Shown: positions 45,091-53,938 of the stretch, in pieces
Layout of the letters: each line of letters begins with the position of its first letter
How positions within the stretch are numbered: the first letter of the stretch is position 1
DNA from: Gemmatimonadaceae bacterium
Lineage (GTDB): Bacteria; Gemmatimonadota; Gemmatimonadetes; Gemmatimonadales; Gemmatimonadaceae
Direction: 5' to 3'
DNA length: 64,000 nt
NCBI GenBank assembly: GCA_020846935.1
Contig: JADLCY010000008.1
Coordinates: forward strand, 310,001-374,000
Program-made: the position numbers and the translations under genes
Notes under the pieces: generated by a model
What the model was told of the DNA's origin: nothing
Seen by the model: only the letters and a program-made list of their open reading frames with translations
Database searches by the model: none

Positions 45091-45851
45091 CCCGCGTCGT
45101 CAAGATCGGCGGTCGTGCCCAGGGCGATCCGTCGCTGCCGGCCGCAATCGCGGCGGCGCAGCGCGGGGGACGGTTGTGCGTGGTGCACGGGGGAGGCGAC
45201 GAAGTGAGCGAGCTGCAACGCGCGCTTGGTCAGGCGCCGCGTTTCGTCAACGGTCGCCGCGCCACCACGCCCGAGGAACTGGGTGTCGTCCGCATGGTGC
45301 TCTCGGGGACCGTGAACAAGCGCCTGGTCTCGCAGTTCACCGATGCCGGCGTCGATGCGGTGGGCCTGTCCGGCGAAGACGGCGACATTTTGCGCTGCGT
45401 CGAGTTTGGTGGCGGATCCCTCGGGGTCGTGGGCACGCCGTCACGTGTGCGCCCGGCGGCGCTCGAGGCGCTCATGGACCGCGGGTTCGTTCCCGTGATT
45501 TCGCCCGTGGGTCGTTTCGAGAAAGGCGGCGGAGGCTGCAACGTCAACGGTGATGACGCGGCCGCCGCCATCGCCGCGGCGCTCAACGCGGCGGAACTGC
45601 TGCTCGTCGCTGACGTGCCCGGCGTGCTCGACGACCGCGGAGACCTCATCGCCCGCCTCGATCCCAGTGAGGCCGCTGCCCTCATTCAGAGCGGGGTCGC
45701 GCGAGGCGGAATGATCGCCAAACTCGAAGCCGCGCTGCGGTCGCTCGAACTCGGTGCGCTCCGCGTGCGCATCGGCGGCATCCCGGCCATCGCGGACCTC
45801 ACGATCGGCACCAGCATCGTCGTCGCCCCAACGGGCGCCGTCTCACCGTAG
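45087..45851 (+). CDS. argB: Acetylglutamate kinase
   Basis: Phosphorylates N-acetylglutamate, usually the arginine-sensitive step. It has 254 residues, a short form without the N-terminal helix that in other species gives hexamers and arginine inhibition. Motifs are VVKIGGRA, CVVHGGGDEV and NVNGDDAAAAIAAAL followed by VADVPGVLDD. ATG 45087 overlaps the argC stop. Confidence 0.94.
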   Translation: MTRVVKIGGRAQGDPSLPAAIAAAQRGGRLCVVHGGGDEVSELQRALGQAPRFVNGRRATTPEELGVVRMVLSGTVNKRLVSQFTDAGVDAVGLSGEDGDILRCVEFGGGSLGVVGTPSRVRPAALEALMDRGFVPVISPVGRFEKGGGGCNVNGDDAAAAIAAALNAAELLLVADVPGVLDDRGDLIARLDPSEAAALIQSGVARGGMIAKLEAALRSLELGALRVRIGGIPAIADLTIGTSIVVAPTGAVSP

Positions 45852-45875
45852 CATCTCTTCGAACGCCAGACCGCC

Positions 45876-47072
45876 ATGGCCACCATGACTCCGCCCGTGT
45901 CGACCGCGATCACGCCCTCGCTGCTTCCCGTGTACAAGCGAGCGCCGATGGAATTCGTCGGCGGTACCGGCGTGGAGCTGATCGACGCCGACGGACGCCG
46001 CTACCTGGACTTCACCAGCGGGATCGCGGTCAACGCGCTTGGCTACGGCGATCCCGGCCTGCAACGTGTCATGCATCAGGCGGCGGACGGCTTGATCCAT
46101 ACGTCGAACCTCTTCCGGACGTCGCCGGGCGAACAGCTCGCGGACAAGCTCGTGCGCCTGTCCTTTGCGGAGCGCGTCTTCTTCTGCAACTCCGGAGCGG
46201 AGGCGAACGAGGGCGCCTTCAAGATCGCTCGGCGATGGGCCCGCGGCATCGGAGGGCCCGCCAAGCACGAGATCATCGCGGTGCGTGGTGCGTTCCACGG
46301 GCGACTCTTCGGGACGCTCGCGGCCACCGATCGCCCAAACTATCGCATGCCGTTCCGCCCGCTGGCCGGCGGGATCTCCATCATCGAACGGGATCTCGAC
46401 GATCTCGAGGTCGCGCTGAACGCCGAAACGGTCGCCGCGGTGATCCTCGAGCCGATCCAGGGCGAGGGCGGCATGCGTGTGCTCGACCAGGCCTTCGTGC
46501 GTCGCGTTCGTGAGCTCACTCAGCAACGCCGGATTGCGCTCATCTTCGACGAGATCCAGTGCGGACTCGGTCGGACGGGACGCGTGTTCGCCTACGAAGG
46601 GCTTCAGGTCGTGCCCGACCTCATGACGCTCGCCAAGCCGCTGGCCGGGGGGTTGCCGATGGGGGCGATCCTGGTGTCCGAGGCCGTGGCGAGTGCGATG
46701 CAGCCCGGCGATCACGGCACGACCTTCGGCGGTGGACCGTTCGTGGCGACGGTGGCGTCGTATGTGGTCGATCGCTTGTCGGATCCGGCGCTCCTCGCGC
46801 ACGTGCGCGCCCTTGGAGACATCCTTCGCGAGGAACTCGAGCAGGTTGCCGCGCGTACCGGCCGCATTCGCGCCATCCGTGGTGTGGGCCTGATGATGGG
46901 GATCGACGTCACTGAACCCGCTGCCGAGATCGTGGCGCGCGCACGCGACCTCGGTCTGCTCCTCGTGTCCGCCGGTGAGCACACGATCCGGCTGCTCCCG
47001 CCGCTCATCATCGGAGACGCGGACCTGCGTCGCGGCGTGCACGTCCTGGAGACCGCACTGGTCGCCTCGTAG
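45876..47072 (+). CDS. argD: Acetylornithine aminotransferase (class III)
   Basis: A PLP enzyme of 398 residues giving N-acetylornithine from the semialdehyde. It has DFTSGIAVNALG, FCNSGAEANEGAFK, IFDEIQCGLGRTG and the PLP-lysine in TLAKPLAGGLPMGA. The context after argC and argB favours ArgD over ornithine or GABA aminotransferase; some ArgD proteins also serve lysine synthesis. No argF, argE or argJ is in this window. Confidence 0.94.
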   Translation: MATMTPPVSTAITPSLLPVYKRAPMEFVGGTGVELIDADGRRYLDFTSGIAVNALGYGDPGLQRVMHQAADGLIHTSNLFRTSPGEQLADKLVRLSFAERVFFCNSGAEANEGAFKIARRWARGIGGPAKHEIIAVRGAFHGRLFGTLAATDRPNYRMPFRPLAGGISIIERDLDDLEVALNAETVAAVILEPIQGEGGMRVLDQAFVRRVRELTQQRRIALIFDEIQCGLGRTGRVFAYEGLQVVPDLMTLAKPLAGGLPMGAILVSEAVASAMQPGDHGTTFGGGPFVATVASYVVDRLSDPALLAHVRALGDILREELEQVAARTGRIRAIRGVGLMMGIDVTEPAAEIVARARDLGLLLVSAGEHTIRLLPPLIIGDADLRRGVHVLETALVAS

Positions 47073-47131
47073 CGTCGGGGCGGGGGAAGGCAGGGAGCGC
47101 TAACTTTGCGCCGCCCACTTTCTCGCCCTCG

Positions 47132-47800
47132 ATGACCGACGCTCCTCGTTTCGTTCCTCTCGAACATCGCCGCGTGACAGACGCGGATATGCTCGAACGC
47201 GCACGGGCCTTCCACGCGGACATGGACCGCCGCCGCACGACGCGGCATTTCTCCAGCGATCCGGTTCCGCGCGAGGCCATCGAGTTCGCGATTCGCACGG
47301 CGGGCACGGCCCCGAGCGGTGCGCACCAGCAGCCGTGGACCTTTGTCGCCGTCTCCGACCCGGCGATCAAGGCGCAGATCCGCGAAGCGGCGGAACGCGA
47401 GGAGCACGAGTTCTACCACGGGCGCGCGCCGGCCGACTGGCTCGCCGCTCTCGCGCCGCTTGGCACCGACGAGGTCAAAGCGCATCTCACCGATGCGCCG
47501 TGGCTCGTCGTGGTGTTTCGCCAGGCCCACGGGACCGACGCATCCGGTGAGCGCACGACGCACTACTACACGAACGAGTCCGTGGGTATCGCGGTCGGGT
47601 TCTTCATCGCCGCCGTCCATCGGATGGGCCTGGTCACGCTCACCCACACACCCAACCCGATGCATTTCCTCGCCGAGCTGCTGCAGCGGCCATCCAATGA
47701 GCGTGCCTATCTGATCCTGCCGGTGGGGCACCCCGCGCCGGCGGCGCGGGTTCCCGACATCACGCGCAAGCCGCTCGACGCCATCGCGGTCTTTCGTTAG
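47132..47800 (+). CDS. Nitroreductase-fold flavoprotein, iodotyrosine-deiodinase-like
   Basis: A 222-residue FMN protein. FMN-binding segments are RRTTRHFSSDPVP and APSGAHQQPW, with a C-terminal GLVTLTHTPNPMHFLAELL. The substrate-lid residues of iodotyrosine deiodinase, a Glu and Tyr four apart followed by a Lys 21 later, are all present: E and Y in EHEFYHGR and K in DEVKAHL. Members of this subgroup reductively remove halogen from halotyrosines. It follows argD by 59 bp and may be its own unit. A generic nitroreductase is the alternative. Confidence 0.82.
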   Translation: MTDAPRFVPLEHRRVTDADMLERARAFHADMDRRRTTRHFSSDPVPREAIEFAIRTAGTAPSGAHQQPWTFVAVSDPAIKAQIREAAEREEHEFYHGRAPADWLAALAPLGTDEVKAHLTDAPWLVVVFRQAHGTDASGERTTHYYTNESVGIAVGFFIAAVHRMGLVTLTHTPNPMHFLAELLQRPSNERAYLILPVGHPAPAARVPDITRKPLDAIAVFR

Positions 47801-47803
47801 GCG

Positions 47804-48421
47804 TCAGAACACCAGGCCAAAGGTCACCGGGATCGAACGCACGTCCTTGAAGTACGCGCGGGTGTTGTCACCGGCCGGCACGTTGTTGAGCCGTGCCTCG
47901 ATCATCCCGCCGATCCCGCCCAGTCTGAATCGCACGCCAGCTCCCAGGTTCACCGACGCCTTCACGTCGCTCGCCTCGAGCGCATCCAGCGACTTGTCGG
48001 TCTTGAACGAGACCGCGCCGATTCCCGCCAGCACGTAGGGCTGGAAGCCGCCGGACCCCAGTCCCAGCTCGAGGTTCGCGAACCCGCCGAGCAGCGTGGA
48101 CAGCGCACCGGAGTATTCGTCGCGCGCGGCACCTCCTGAAGCACCCACGCCGGCAAGGCGCTGACCTGAGAGTTGGCCCAGGGCCTCCTTGATCCTGAAT
48201 CGAGCGTAGCTGATCTCCGGGCGCAGCCGCAAGCTGCCGAACCCGTTGAACAACACCGACGCATCGGCGTGCAAGCCCAGGTCGTGGACGTCGCCGAATC
48301 CTCCCGTCGGAACCTGGAGGCCGCCGGCAACAACGAGCTGGACCTGGCGCTGAGATCCCTGAGCACCCGCGGATATCGCGGTGACGACGAGGAGCGCGGT
48401 GACGAACAGCGAGCGACACAT
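47804..48421 (-). CDS. Small outer-membrane beta-barrel protein
   Basis: A 205-residue secreted protein from ATG 48421 with signal peptide (LFVTALLVVTAISAGAQ). Alternating strands such as FQPYVLAGIGAVSFKTD and SVNLGAGVRFRLGGIGG, and the C-terminal phenylalanine after VTFGLVF, are typical of 8-stranded OmpA/OmpW-like barrels. Function unknown. It faces the nitroreductase gene tail to tail and is divergent from the phosphatase gene. Confidence 0.82.
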   Translation of the reverse strand: MCRSLFVTALLVVTAISAGAQGSQRQVQLVVAGGLQVPTGGFGDVHDLGLHADASVLFNGFGSLRLRPEISYARFRIKEALGQLSGQRLAGVGASGGAARDEYSGALSTLLGGFANLELGLGSGGFQPYVLAGIGAVSFKTDKSLDALEASDVKASVNLGAGVRFRLGGIGGMIEARLNNVPAGDNTRAYFKDVRSIPVTFGLVF

Positions 48422-48529
48422 GGGGGCTCCTGATTCAGGTGACCGGCGTGGGGGACGCAACCCACCTTCAACAACGCGGTCCGGTGTGCAGTTTTCTCAC
48501 AGGACCTTCCGCCTTCCCGGGCTATACAG

Positions 48530-50128
48530 ATGCGTTTGCTGCTCGTGCTCCCCCTGACGTGTTCGCTCCTGGCTTGTGCTGCTCGGGCCCAGGTGGCGAG
48601 ACCTGTACCGCCCCTGGCGGACCGGCCGACGCTGGTGCTGCATTTCACCGTCGATCAGCTCAAGGCCGAGTACCTTGACGTGTACGCCCCGCAGTTCACG
48701 GGGGGGCTCGCGCGGCTGTTGAAGGGCGGGGCGGTGTTCACGAACGCGTTCCAGGACCACGGGATCACGGAGACTGCCCCCGGGCATGCGTCCACGCTCT
48801 CGGGCCGCTTTCCACGATCCACCGGGATCGTCGGCAACGAGGCCGGCGTGAAGGATCCGGAAATGCCGCTGCTTGCCGGTGCGCGCGGCGATCCGGCGTC
48901 GCCGTTCAGGTTTCGTGGTACGACCCTCGCCGACTGGATGCGTTTCAGCAACCCCCTCGCGCGAGCGCTATCCATCTCTCGCAAGGATCGGGGCGCGATC
49001 CTTCCGCTCGGTCGCGCGAGGGGAGAAGCCTACTGGTTCGGCACGAACGGCATCGTGACGACGAGTCGATATTACGGCGACACGTTGCCCACCTGGGTCC
49101 AGGCATTCAATGCACGTCGGCTGCCACAGCGTCACGCCGGGTACACGTGGGAACTGCTGCTCCCGGCGAGCGAATATGCTGAGCCCGATAGCGTCGAGGT
49201 GGAGGCCAAGGGCGAGGACTACACGTTCCCCCACCGGCTGTCCACGGACACGGCGCGCGCCGCTTCGGGGTTCTACCAGTTCCCGATGATGGACAGTGTG
49301 TTGCTGCACCTGGCTCTCGACGGTCTCCAGGCGCGGCAGCTGGGTGAGAACCCGGTACGCACCGACCTGCTCGCGATCTCGCTGTCCACCACCGATGCCG
49401 TGGGGCACAAGTACGGGCCCGACTCGCGCGAGATCCACGACCAGATTCTGCGGCTCGACCGCTATCTCGGGCAGTTCCTCGACTCGCTGTACCGGCTCAG
49501 GGACTCGACGAAGATTGTGATCTCGCTGACTGCCGACCACGGCGTCACGCCGTACCCGGTGCCCGGCCACTGGACGCGATACCGCACCGAGCCGGCGGGA
49601 TACGCCGACCTCAGACCGCTCGCTGCCGCGCTGCGCCACGAAGTGGTCGAGGCTGGCGTCGACAGCGCGGGGTTCCGCTGGGAACTCGAAACGCTGTATC
49701 TCGACCACGATGCCTTCGCACGGGCGGCCGTGAACCGCGACTCCGTGGCGCGCGCCTACGTGCGGCGGGCCTCACAGATTCCGGGCGTGCTACGCGCCGA
49801 TGTGTGGAGCGACATTGCCAAGGAGGATCCACGTCGGGACGTCTTTGTTCGTCGCTGGCAGCACATGTTCCCACCCGACCTCCAGGTCGCCGCGGTCGTC
49901 GTGCTCAGGCCCTTCTGGTACTGGGCAGGCGGCGAAACGGCCAACCACGGGTCGCCGCATTACCAGGACGCCCACGTGCCGATCATCTTCGCCGGGGCGG
50001 GTATCCGCCCGGGACGCTACGCCGACTTTGTTCGCGTGGTCGACATTGCGCCGACGTTGGCCGAGGTGGTGCGCGTCAGGCCCATGGAAGCCCTGGATGG
50101 CACCGTGCTCCGGCAGGCATTGCGTTAG
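48530..50128 (+). CDS. Alkaline-phosphatase-superfamily hydrolase (PafA/NPP type)
   Basis: A periplasmic zinc enzyme of 532 residues with a signal peptide (LLLVLPLTCSLLACAARA; possibly a lipobox). The nucleophile appears to be the threonine in GITETAPGHAST, as in PafA-like phosphatases and phosphodiesterases. Zinc ligands are seen in VDQLKAEY, STTDAVGHKYGP, TADHGVTP and NHGSPHY. It probably releases phosphate from organic phosphomonoesters or diesters. It ends 6 bp from the convergent next gene. Confidence 0.9.
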   Translation: MRLLLVLPLTCSLLACAARAQVARPVPPLADRPTLVLHFTVDQLKAEYLDVYAPQFTGGLARLLKGGAVFTNAFQDHGITETAPGHASTLSGRFPRSTGIVGNEAGVKDPEMPLLAGARGDPASPFRFRGTTLADWMRFSNPLARALSISRKDRGAILPLGRARGEAYWFGTNGIVTTSRYYGDTLPTWVQAFNARRLPQRHAGYTWELLLPASEYAEPDSVEVEAKGEDYTFPHRLSTDTARAASGFYQFPMMDSVLLHLALDGLQARQLGENPVRTDLLAISLSTTDAVGHKYGPDSREIHDQILRLDRYLGQFLDSLYRLRDSTKIVISLTADHGVTPYPVPGHWTRYRTEPAGYADLRPLAAALRHEVVEAGVDSAGFRWELETLYLDHDAFARAAVNRDSVARAYVRRASQIPGVLRADVWSDIAKEDPRRDVFVRRWQHMFPPDLQVAAVVVLRPFWYWAGGETANHGSPHYQDAHVPIIFAGAGIRPGRYADFVRVVDIAPTLAEVVRVRPMEALDGTVLRQALR

Positions 50129-50134
50129 GCAGCC

Positions 50135-51901
50135 TTATCGGAGCAGCGCCAGCGTCACCGAAATCGCCACGACGAGCAGCACCGAGCCAAACAACCACCA
50201 GCCAAAACGCGGCGGCACGACCGGCATCGGCGGTTCGACGCGTCGGTGATGCGACGCGCCCCGCCGACGGTGCGGACGGTGGGACTCGTCGGGCGGGATC
50301 AGGTCCGCAACAGCCCTGAGTGGCGCGACCGTCGCCGCATCGTATCCGCCACCGCCGTTGGAAGACGGTATGACGACGGGGTCGACCGCCGTCGGCGACT
50401 CGGGCGGCAACTCCGGCTCGTCGGTGGGTTCGCCAACGTGGCGTGTACGCGCGCGGAGCGCGATGTACGCACGTGGAATGCGAGGGGCGTCGCCGGGCGT
50501 CGAAAATCGCGTCCGGGCGATGCGGCGCATTTCATAGGTAGGCGTGCGGCGCAGCGCGGGCGCCGGCTCCTGGATGAGGGTCGTTTCCGCGGCCCCCAAC
50601 GGCTGGGGTCCTGGTGTCGCCGCTGTGGGCGCAGTATCGGCTCCGGGCTCGACCGGCGAGGGCATCGTCACGAGGCCACCGGGCGGCGCCACGCCCGCCA
50701 CGACGTGTTCGCCCTCGGTGCGGGTGACGCCCGCCGTTGGCTCGCCCCCCCGGGCATCAGCTCGATGATCCGGTTGACCAATGGGCGTCGTGGCCCGGGT
50801 CGCGATGGGCACCCCCGTGGTGCTGCTCCCGCCCGGACTCCGCGCGGCAGGCATCGATCGATTGCGCGGTTGCGGTGCGATCTCGCGATCCTGGCGAGGG
50901 GCGGGTTGCCCGGACTGGCTCACACTCGCGCCAGCGCCCGCCTCGGTTGGCCCGACGTGCGTTGGTGTGATCGCAATCCGTCTGCGCTCGGCGCGCGCCC
51001 GCACCGCCTCACGGAGTGGCGAAATTCCGCGCATGCCGGCGTCGGCCACCTCGCGCGCTGCTGGGGTTCGGCCGCTGCTCGCGACGAATCGTGCGAGCGG
51101 GTGCACCAGCGAGATGGCGGGATCCGGATCGACGACCGGCAGCATCGAACGCGGCGGCTCGAGCGCGGCAACCTCCTCGCGGCTGCTCTGCACGTGGTGT
51201 ACTTCGACCGAACCCGCGCAGGCGCAGCCGAGCGTTTGGGCAAGATCGAGCAGGGAGCGGGTGCCGGTGAGCAGGTGGTCGGCGATGTCGAGAGCGACAT
51301 CGCGTCCCACCACCACGAACCTGGCCTCCAGGCCGCGCTCGGCGATCGCGCTCTCGGATGGAGCGCCACCCGGCAGCGACCAGTGTCGCCGTCGGTCAGG
51401 CGGTACCGTGGACTCGAACACCAGGGGCTGCTGCACAATCGAGATGCCACGCGCCTCCAGGAGCCGGAGCAGTTCCGATGGCGTCATGCGCGCGTCGAGC
51501 GCGTCGTCCTCGGCGCCGGGGCAGGCACCGAGATAGGTGAGCCGCATCGCGACCTCGGGCTGGAGGGCCCGCAAGTAGCGCGCGGTCGCCACCGGGGGCG
51601 CGACCGTCGACATCAGGTGCGGAACGATCTCGTGCCCAGCGGCGAGGAGCCGCTGCCTGACGAGCGGGCACGCGCAGAACACCGTCGCTCGCGCCCCGCG
51701 CTGCTCGAGTTGCCGGAGCGCATGCTCGGCGAGCAGCTCCTCACCCCAGCTCACCGGCACGACAAGATCCCACCCCGCGGCAAGAAGCGCATGCGTCAGC
51801 TGAATGGCCCGACCCGGCAAGGCTGCCAGAATCAGGTCATTCCCGACGATTGCGATCTCGTAGGGGCGATCCTGCGTACTCGAAGACGGACGTGCTGACA
51901 T
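50135..51901 (-). CDS. Tail-anchored protein with an iron-hydrogenase-like domain
   Basis: A 588-residue protein. Residues about 15-270 resemble the large-subunit C-terminal domain of Fe-only hydrogenases: FCACPLVRQR (Cys motif 1), IVPHLMSTVAPPVATARYL, LGACPGAEDDALDARMTPSEL (motif 2) and GCACAGSVEV (a reduced CxGGC motif). About 270 residues of Pro/Thr/Arg-rich, probably disordered sequence follow, then a single C-terminal membrane helix (WWLFGSVLLVVAISVTLALL). Loss of some lysine and glycine positions makes hydrogenase activity unlikely; an iron-sulfur sensor or NARF-like role is possible. No maturation genes are near. Confidence 0.65.
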   Translation of the reverse strand: MSARPSSSTQDRPYEIAIVGNDLILAALPGRAIQLTHALLAAGWDLVVPVSWGEELLAEHALRQLEQRGARATVFCACPLVRQRLLAAGHEIVPHLMSTVAPPVATARYLRALQPEVAMRLTYLGACPGAEDDALDARMTPSELLRLLEARGISIVQQPLVFESTVPPDRRRHWSLPGGAPSESAIAERGLEARFVVVGRDVALDIADHLLTGTRSLLDLAQTLGCACAGSVEVHHVQSSREEVAALEPPRSMLPVVDPDPAISLVHPLARFVASSGRTPAAREVADAGMRGISPLREAVRARAERRRIAITPTHVGPTEAGAGASVSQSGQPAPRQDREIAPQPRNRSMPAARSPGGSSTTGVPIATRATTPIGQPDHRADARGGEPTAGVTRTEGEHVVAGVAPPGGLVTMPSPVEPGADTAPTAATPGPQPLGAAETTLIQEPAPALRRTPTYEMRRIARTRFSTPGDAPRIPRAYIALRARTRHVGEPTDEPELPPESPTAVDPVVIPSSNGGGGYDAATVAPLRAVADLIPPDESHRPHRRRGASHHRRVEPPMPVVPPRFGWWLFGSVLLVVAISVTLALLR

Positions 51902-52748
51902 CCGGTGAGCAATGGGATAGCGGGCTCAGCCACAGTGAAGCAAGCCCGATACCAGCGACGCCCCAGCCTTCGGCAAACGCCGTAAGTGGCTGAATGACAG
52001 CGCCTTGCGTACAGGGTTTACTGTGGGATCCTGCAGGAAGAACGTGCCGAGGAAGGCCTGACTCCGGCGCCCTGTCGCTACAGTGCCGAGCCGCGCCCCG
52101 AGTCCGGAGGGCGAGGTGCGGTGTCGTGCTTCAGGCGAGGTGGCGGCGAAGCGAGGCTGGGCGGAGGGAGGGAGAAGGAGGGGAGGGGGGAGTAGCCAGA
52201 AGGCTCGTCAGCATTGCGGCCCGGAACGCATCCGCCCCGAGGTCAGCGAGTTCTTGCGATACGCGCAGAACTCCGGGGTGAGCGCGAATTGCATCGCGGC
52301 TCGGATGTGATGCAGAGCACAGTTCGCACCACAAACGCTCGCAAAGCCGGCTCGGTCAAGGTCGCGGAACGCGATTCGTCAGATCGACCGGTGCGAACTG
52401 CGAGGCGGCCTCGCAGCGGCCGTGGCCCAACGCAAGGGCGGCAGTATCGGCAGGTCGGCGCGCGGACTTGAATACTCTGCTGGACAACGAGTTATGGTCG
52501 GATTGACAGGGTGTTCCATCCCTGAACAGCGCGATCTGACCGACAACGGTGATCGACGCCAACTCACGGCATCGTGGCACGTTGCAACGGTCAATCGGCG
52601 TCAGACGTCGACCTGTCAAGGAGTTGGACGCTGTTCAAGAGGGTGACGGGGGCACGGATCGTTCGTCTCTCGGCGGCAACCCAGGCGGACAGGACCGTGC
52701 CAGCAGATGCGGACGGACTGACCGCCAGCAACAGGCTCAGCCACCTCC
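51902..52748. other. Long non-coding region before the fibre locus
   Basis: About 850 bp without a credible gene. A strongly purine-rich run lies around 52155-52195. Several short frames are open, but their composition is not protein-like. I looked for a c-di-GMP riboswitch here and did not find its conserved core. A long leader or a regulatory RNA for the downstream fibre genes is possible. Confidence 0.4.
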
Positions 52749-53324
52749 ATGTCCTTCTCCCGTTACCTCCGCCGCGCGATCGCGGCCCTGCTGGTTGTCA
52801 GTGCGTCGAACGCCAGCGCGCAGTCCGGTGTGCTCTCGGCGACGGCCACAGTGACCATCAACGCGACGAAGCTGCCATCGCTCACGGTGTCGGTGACATC
52901 GGGTGGTACACAAACGCTGGCGTCCATCACGGACAATGCGGTGAACAACTTTGCGTCGCCGGTCAACATCACGACGGCGTGGGACATCAATCCGTCGGCG
53001 GCAGCGGTCGTCCTCGTGGGCTACTTCGGGACGCCGGCGCAGGCGCTCGCCAACGGCCCGAACTACATCGCCTCGAGCCTGGTACGCGGGCGACTCGGCG
53101 TCGCGGGTCCGTTCAACGCCTTTACCGGCGGCGTCGTCACCGGTGGCTCATCGACGGTCGGCGTGGCCGGTGGCACGCTCTCGCTCTTTTCGCAGAACAT
53201 CAGTGGCGCGAACCGGCGATCGAGTCGCTCGGACGCGCTCTACCTGCAGCTCAACCTGGTGGGCCAGACCACGGTTCCCGGGACGTACACCGGCACGCTG
53301 AACCTGCGTGCCATCACGCAGTAA
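52749..53324 (+). CDS. Secreted fibre subunit, archaic chaperone-usher-like (copy 1)
   Basis: A 191-residue secreted beta-rich protein with signal peptide (AIAALLVVSASNASAQ). It is Ser/Thr/Gly-rich without cysteines. The C-terminal PGTYTGTLNLRAITQ resembles the last strand of Csu/spore-coat-U subunits (PxGTYxDTVTVT), which completes an Ig fold. It is closely similar along its length to the next gene, so the pair arose by tandem duplication. It is probably exported by the Sec pathway and assembled on the surface with the downstream chaperone and barrel. Confidence 0.75.
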   Translation: MSFSRYLRRAIAALLVVSASNASAQSGVLSATATVTINATKLPSLTVSVTSGGTQTLASITDNAVNNFASPVNITTAWDINPSAAAVVLVGYFGTPAQALANGPNYIASSLVRGRLGVAGPFNAFTGGVVTGGSSTVGVAGGTLSLFSQNISGANRRSSRSDALYLQLNLVGQTTVPGTYTGTLNLRAITQ

Positions 53325-53360
53325 CTCGCCATCACCAAACCCTTTTCGAGGATCTTCGTC

Positions 53361-53933
53361 ATGCCTTCCGTTCGCGCGCTCGGTACTGCCCTCATCGCCA
53401 TCACCCTCGCCTCTGGTGCGGCATCGGCGCAATCGGGCCTGCTCTCGACCAACCAGACCGTGGCCATCAACGCCTCCAAGGCGGCCTCGCTCACGGTGAC
53501 GATCAACTCCGGCGCCACGCAGACGCTGGCCGCGCTCACGGACAACGCCGTGAACAACTTCGCCACGCCGGTGAACATCACCACCGCCTGGGACATCAAT
53601 CCGTCGGCTTCGGCGGTGGTCCTCGTCGGGTACTTCTCGACGCCCTCGCAGGCGCTGGCGAACGGCACGAACTACATCACGTCGAGCCTCATGCGTGGTC
53701 GCGTGGGTGTGGCCGGTCCGTTCAACCCGTTCACGGGTGGTGTGGTGACCGGTGGTTCCTCGACGGTCGGCGTGGCCGGCGGCACGCTGCAGCTCTTTTC
53801 GCAGGCCATCACCGGCGTCAACCGCAACTCGAACCGGACGGACGATCTCTACCTGCAGATCGACCTCACGGGCCAGAGTGCGGTGCCGGGTACGTACACC
53901 GGCACGCTGAACCTCCGCGCGATCACGCAGTAA
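53361..53933 (+). CDS. Secreted fibre subunit, archaic chaperone-usher-like (copy 2)
   Basis: A 190-residue paralogue of the preceding protein, 36 bp downstream. Shared blocks include NITTAWDINPSA, VVLVGYF, GPFN-FTGGVVTGGSSTVGV and the PGTYTGTLNLRAITQ end; the main differences lie in the signal peptide and strand edges. Two nearly alike subunits suggest one is the major shaft protein and one a variant. Gene order places them ahead of the chaperone, as in Csu loci. Confidence 0.76.
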   Translation: MPSVRALGTALIAITLASGAASAQSGLLSTNQTVAINASKAASLTVTINSGATQTLAALTDNAVNNFATPVNITTAWDINPSASAVVLVGYFSTPSQALANGTNYITSSLMRGRVGVAGPFNPFTGGVVTGGSSTVGVAGGTLQLFSQAITGVNRNSNRTDDLYLQIDLTGQSAVPGTYTGTLNLRAITQ

Positions 53934-53938
53934 CCCGC

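Noticed and set aside
51902-52748. Possible c-di-GMP riboswitch before the fibre locus
   Set aside because: The conserved core segments of the GEMM motif were not found.
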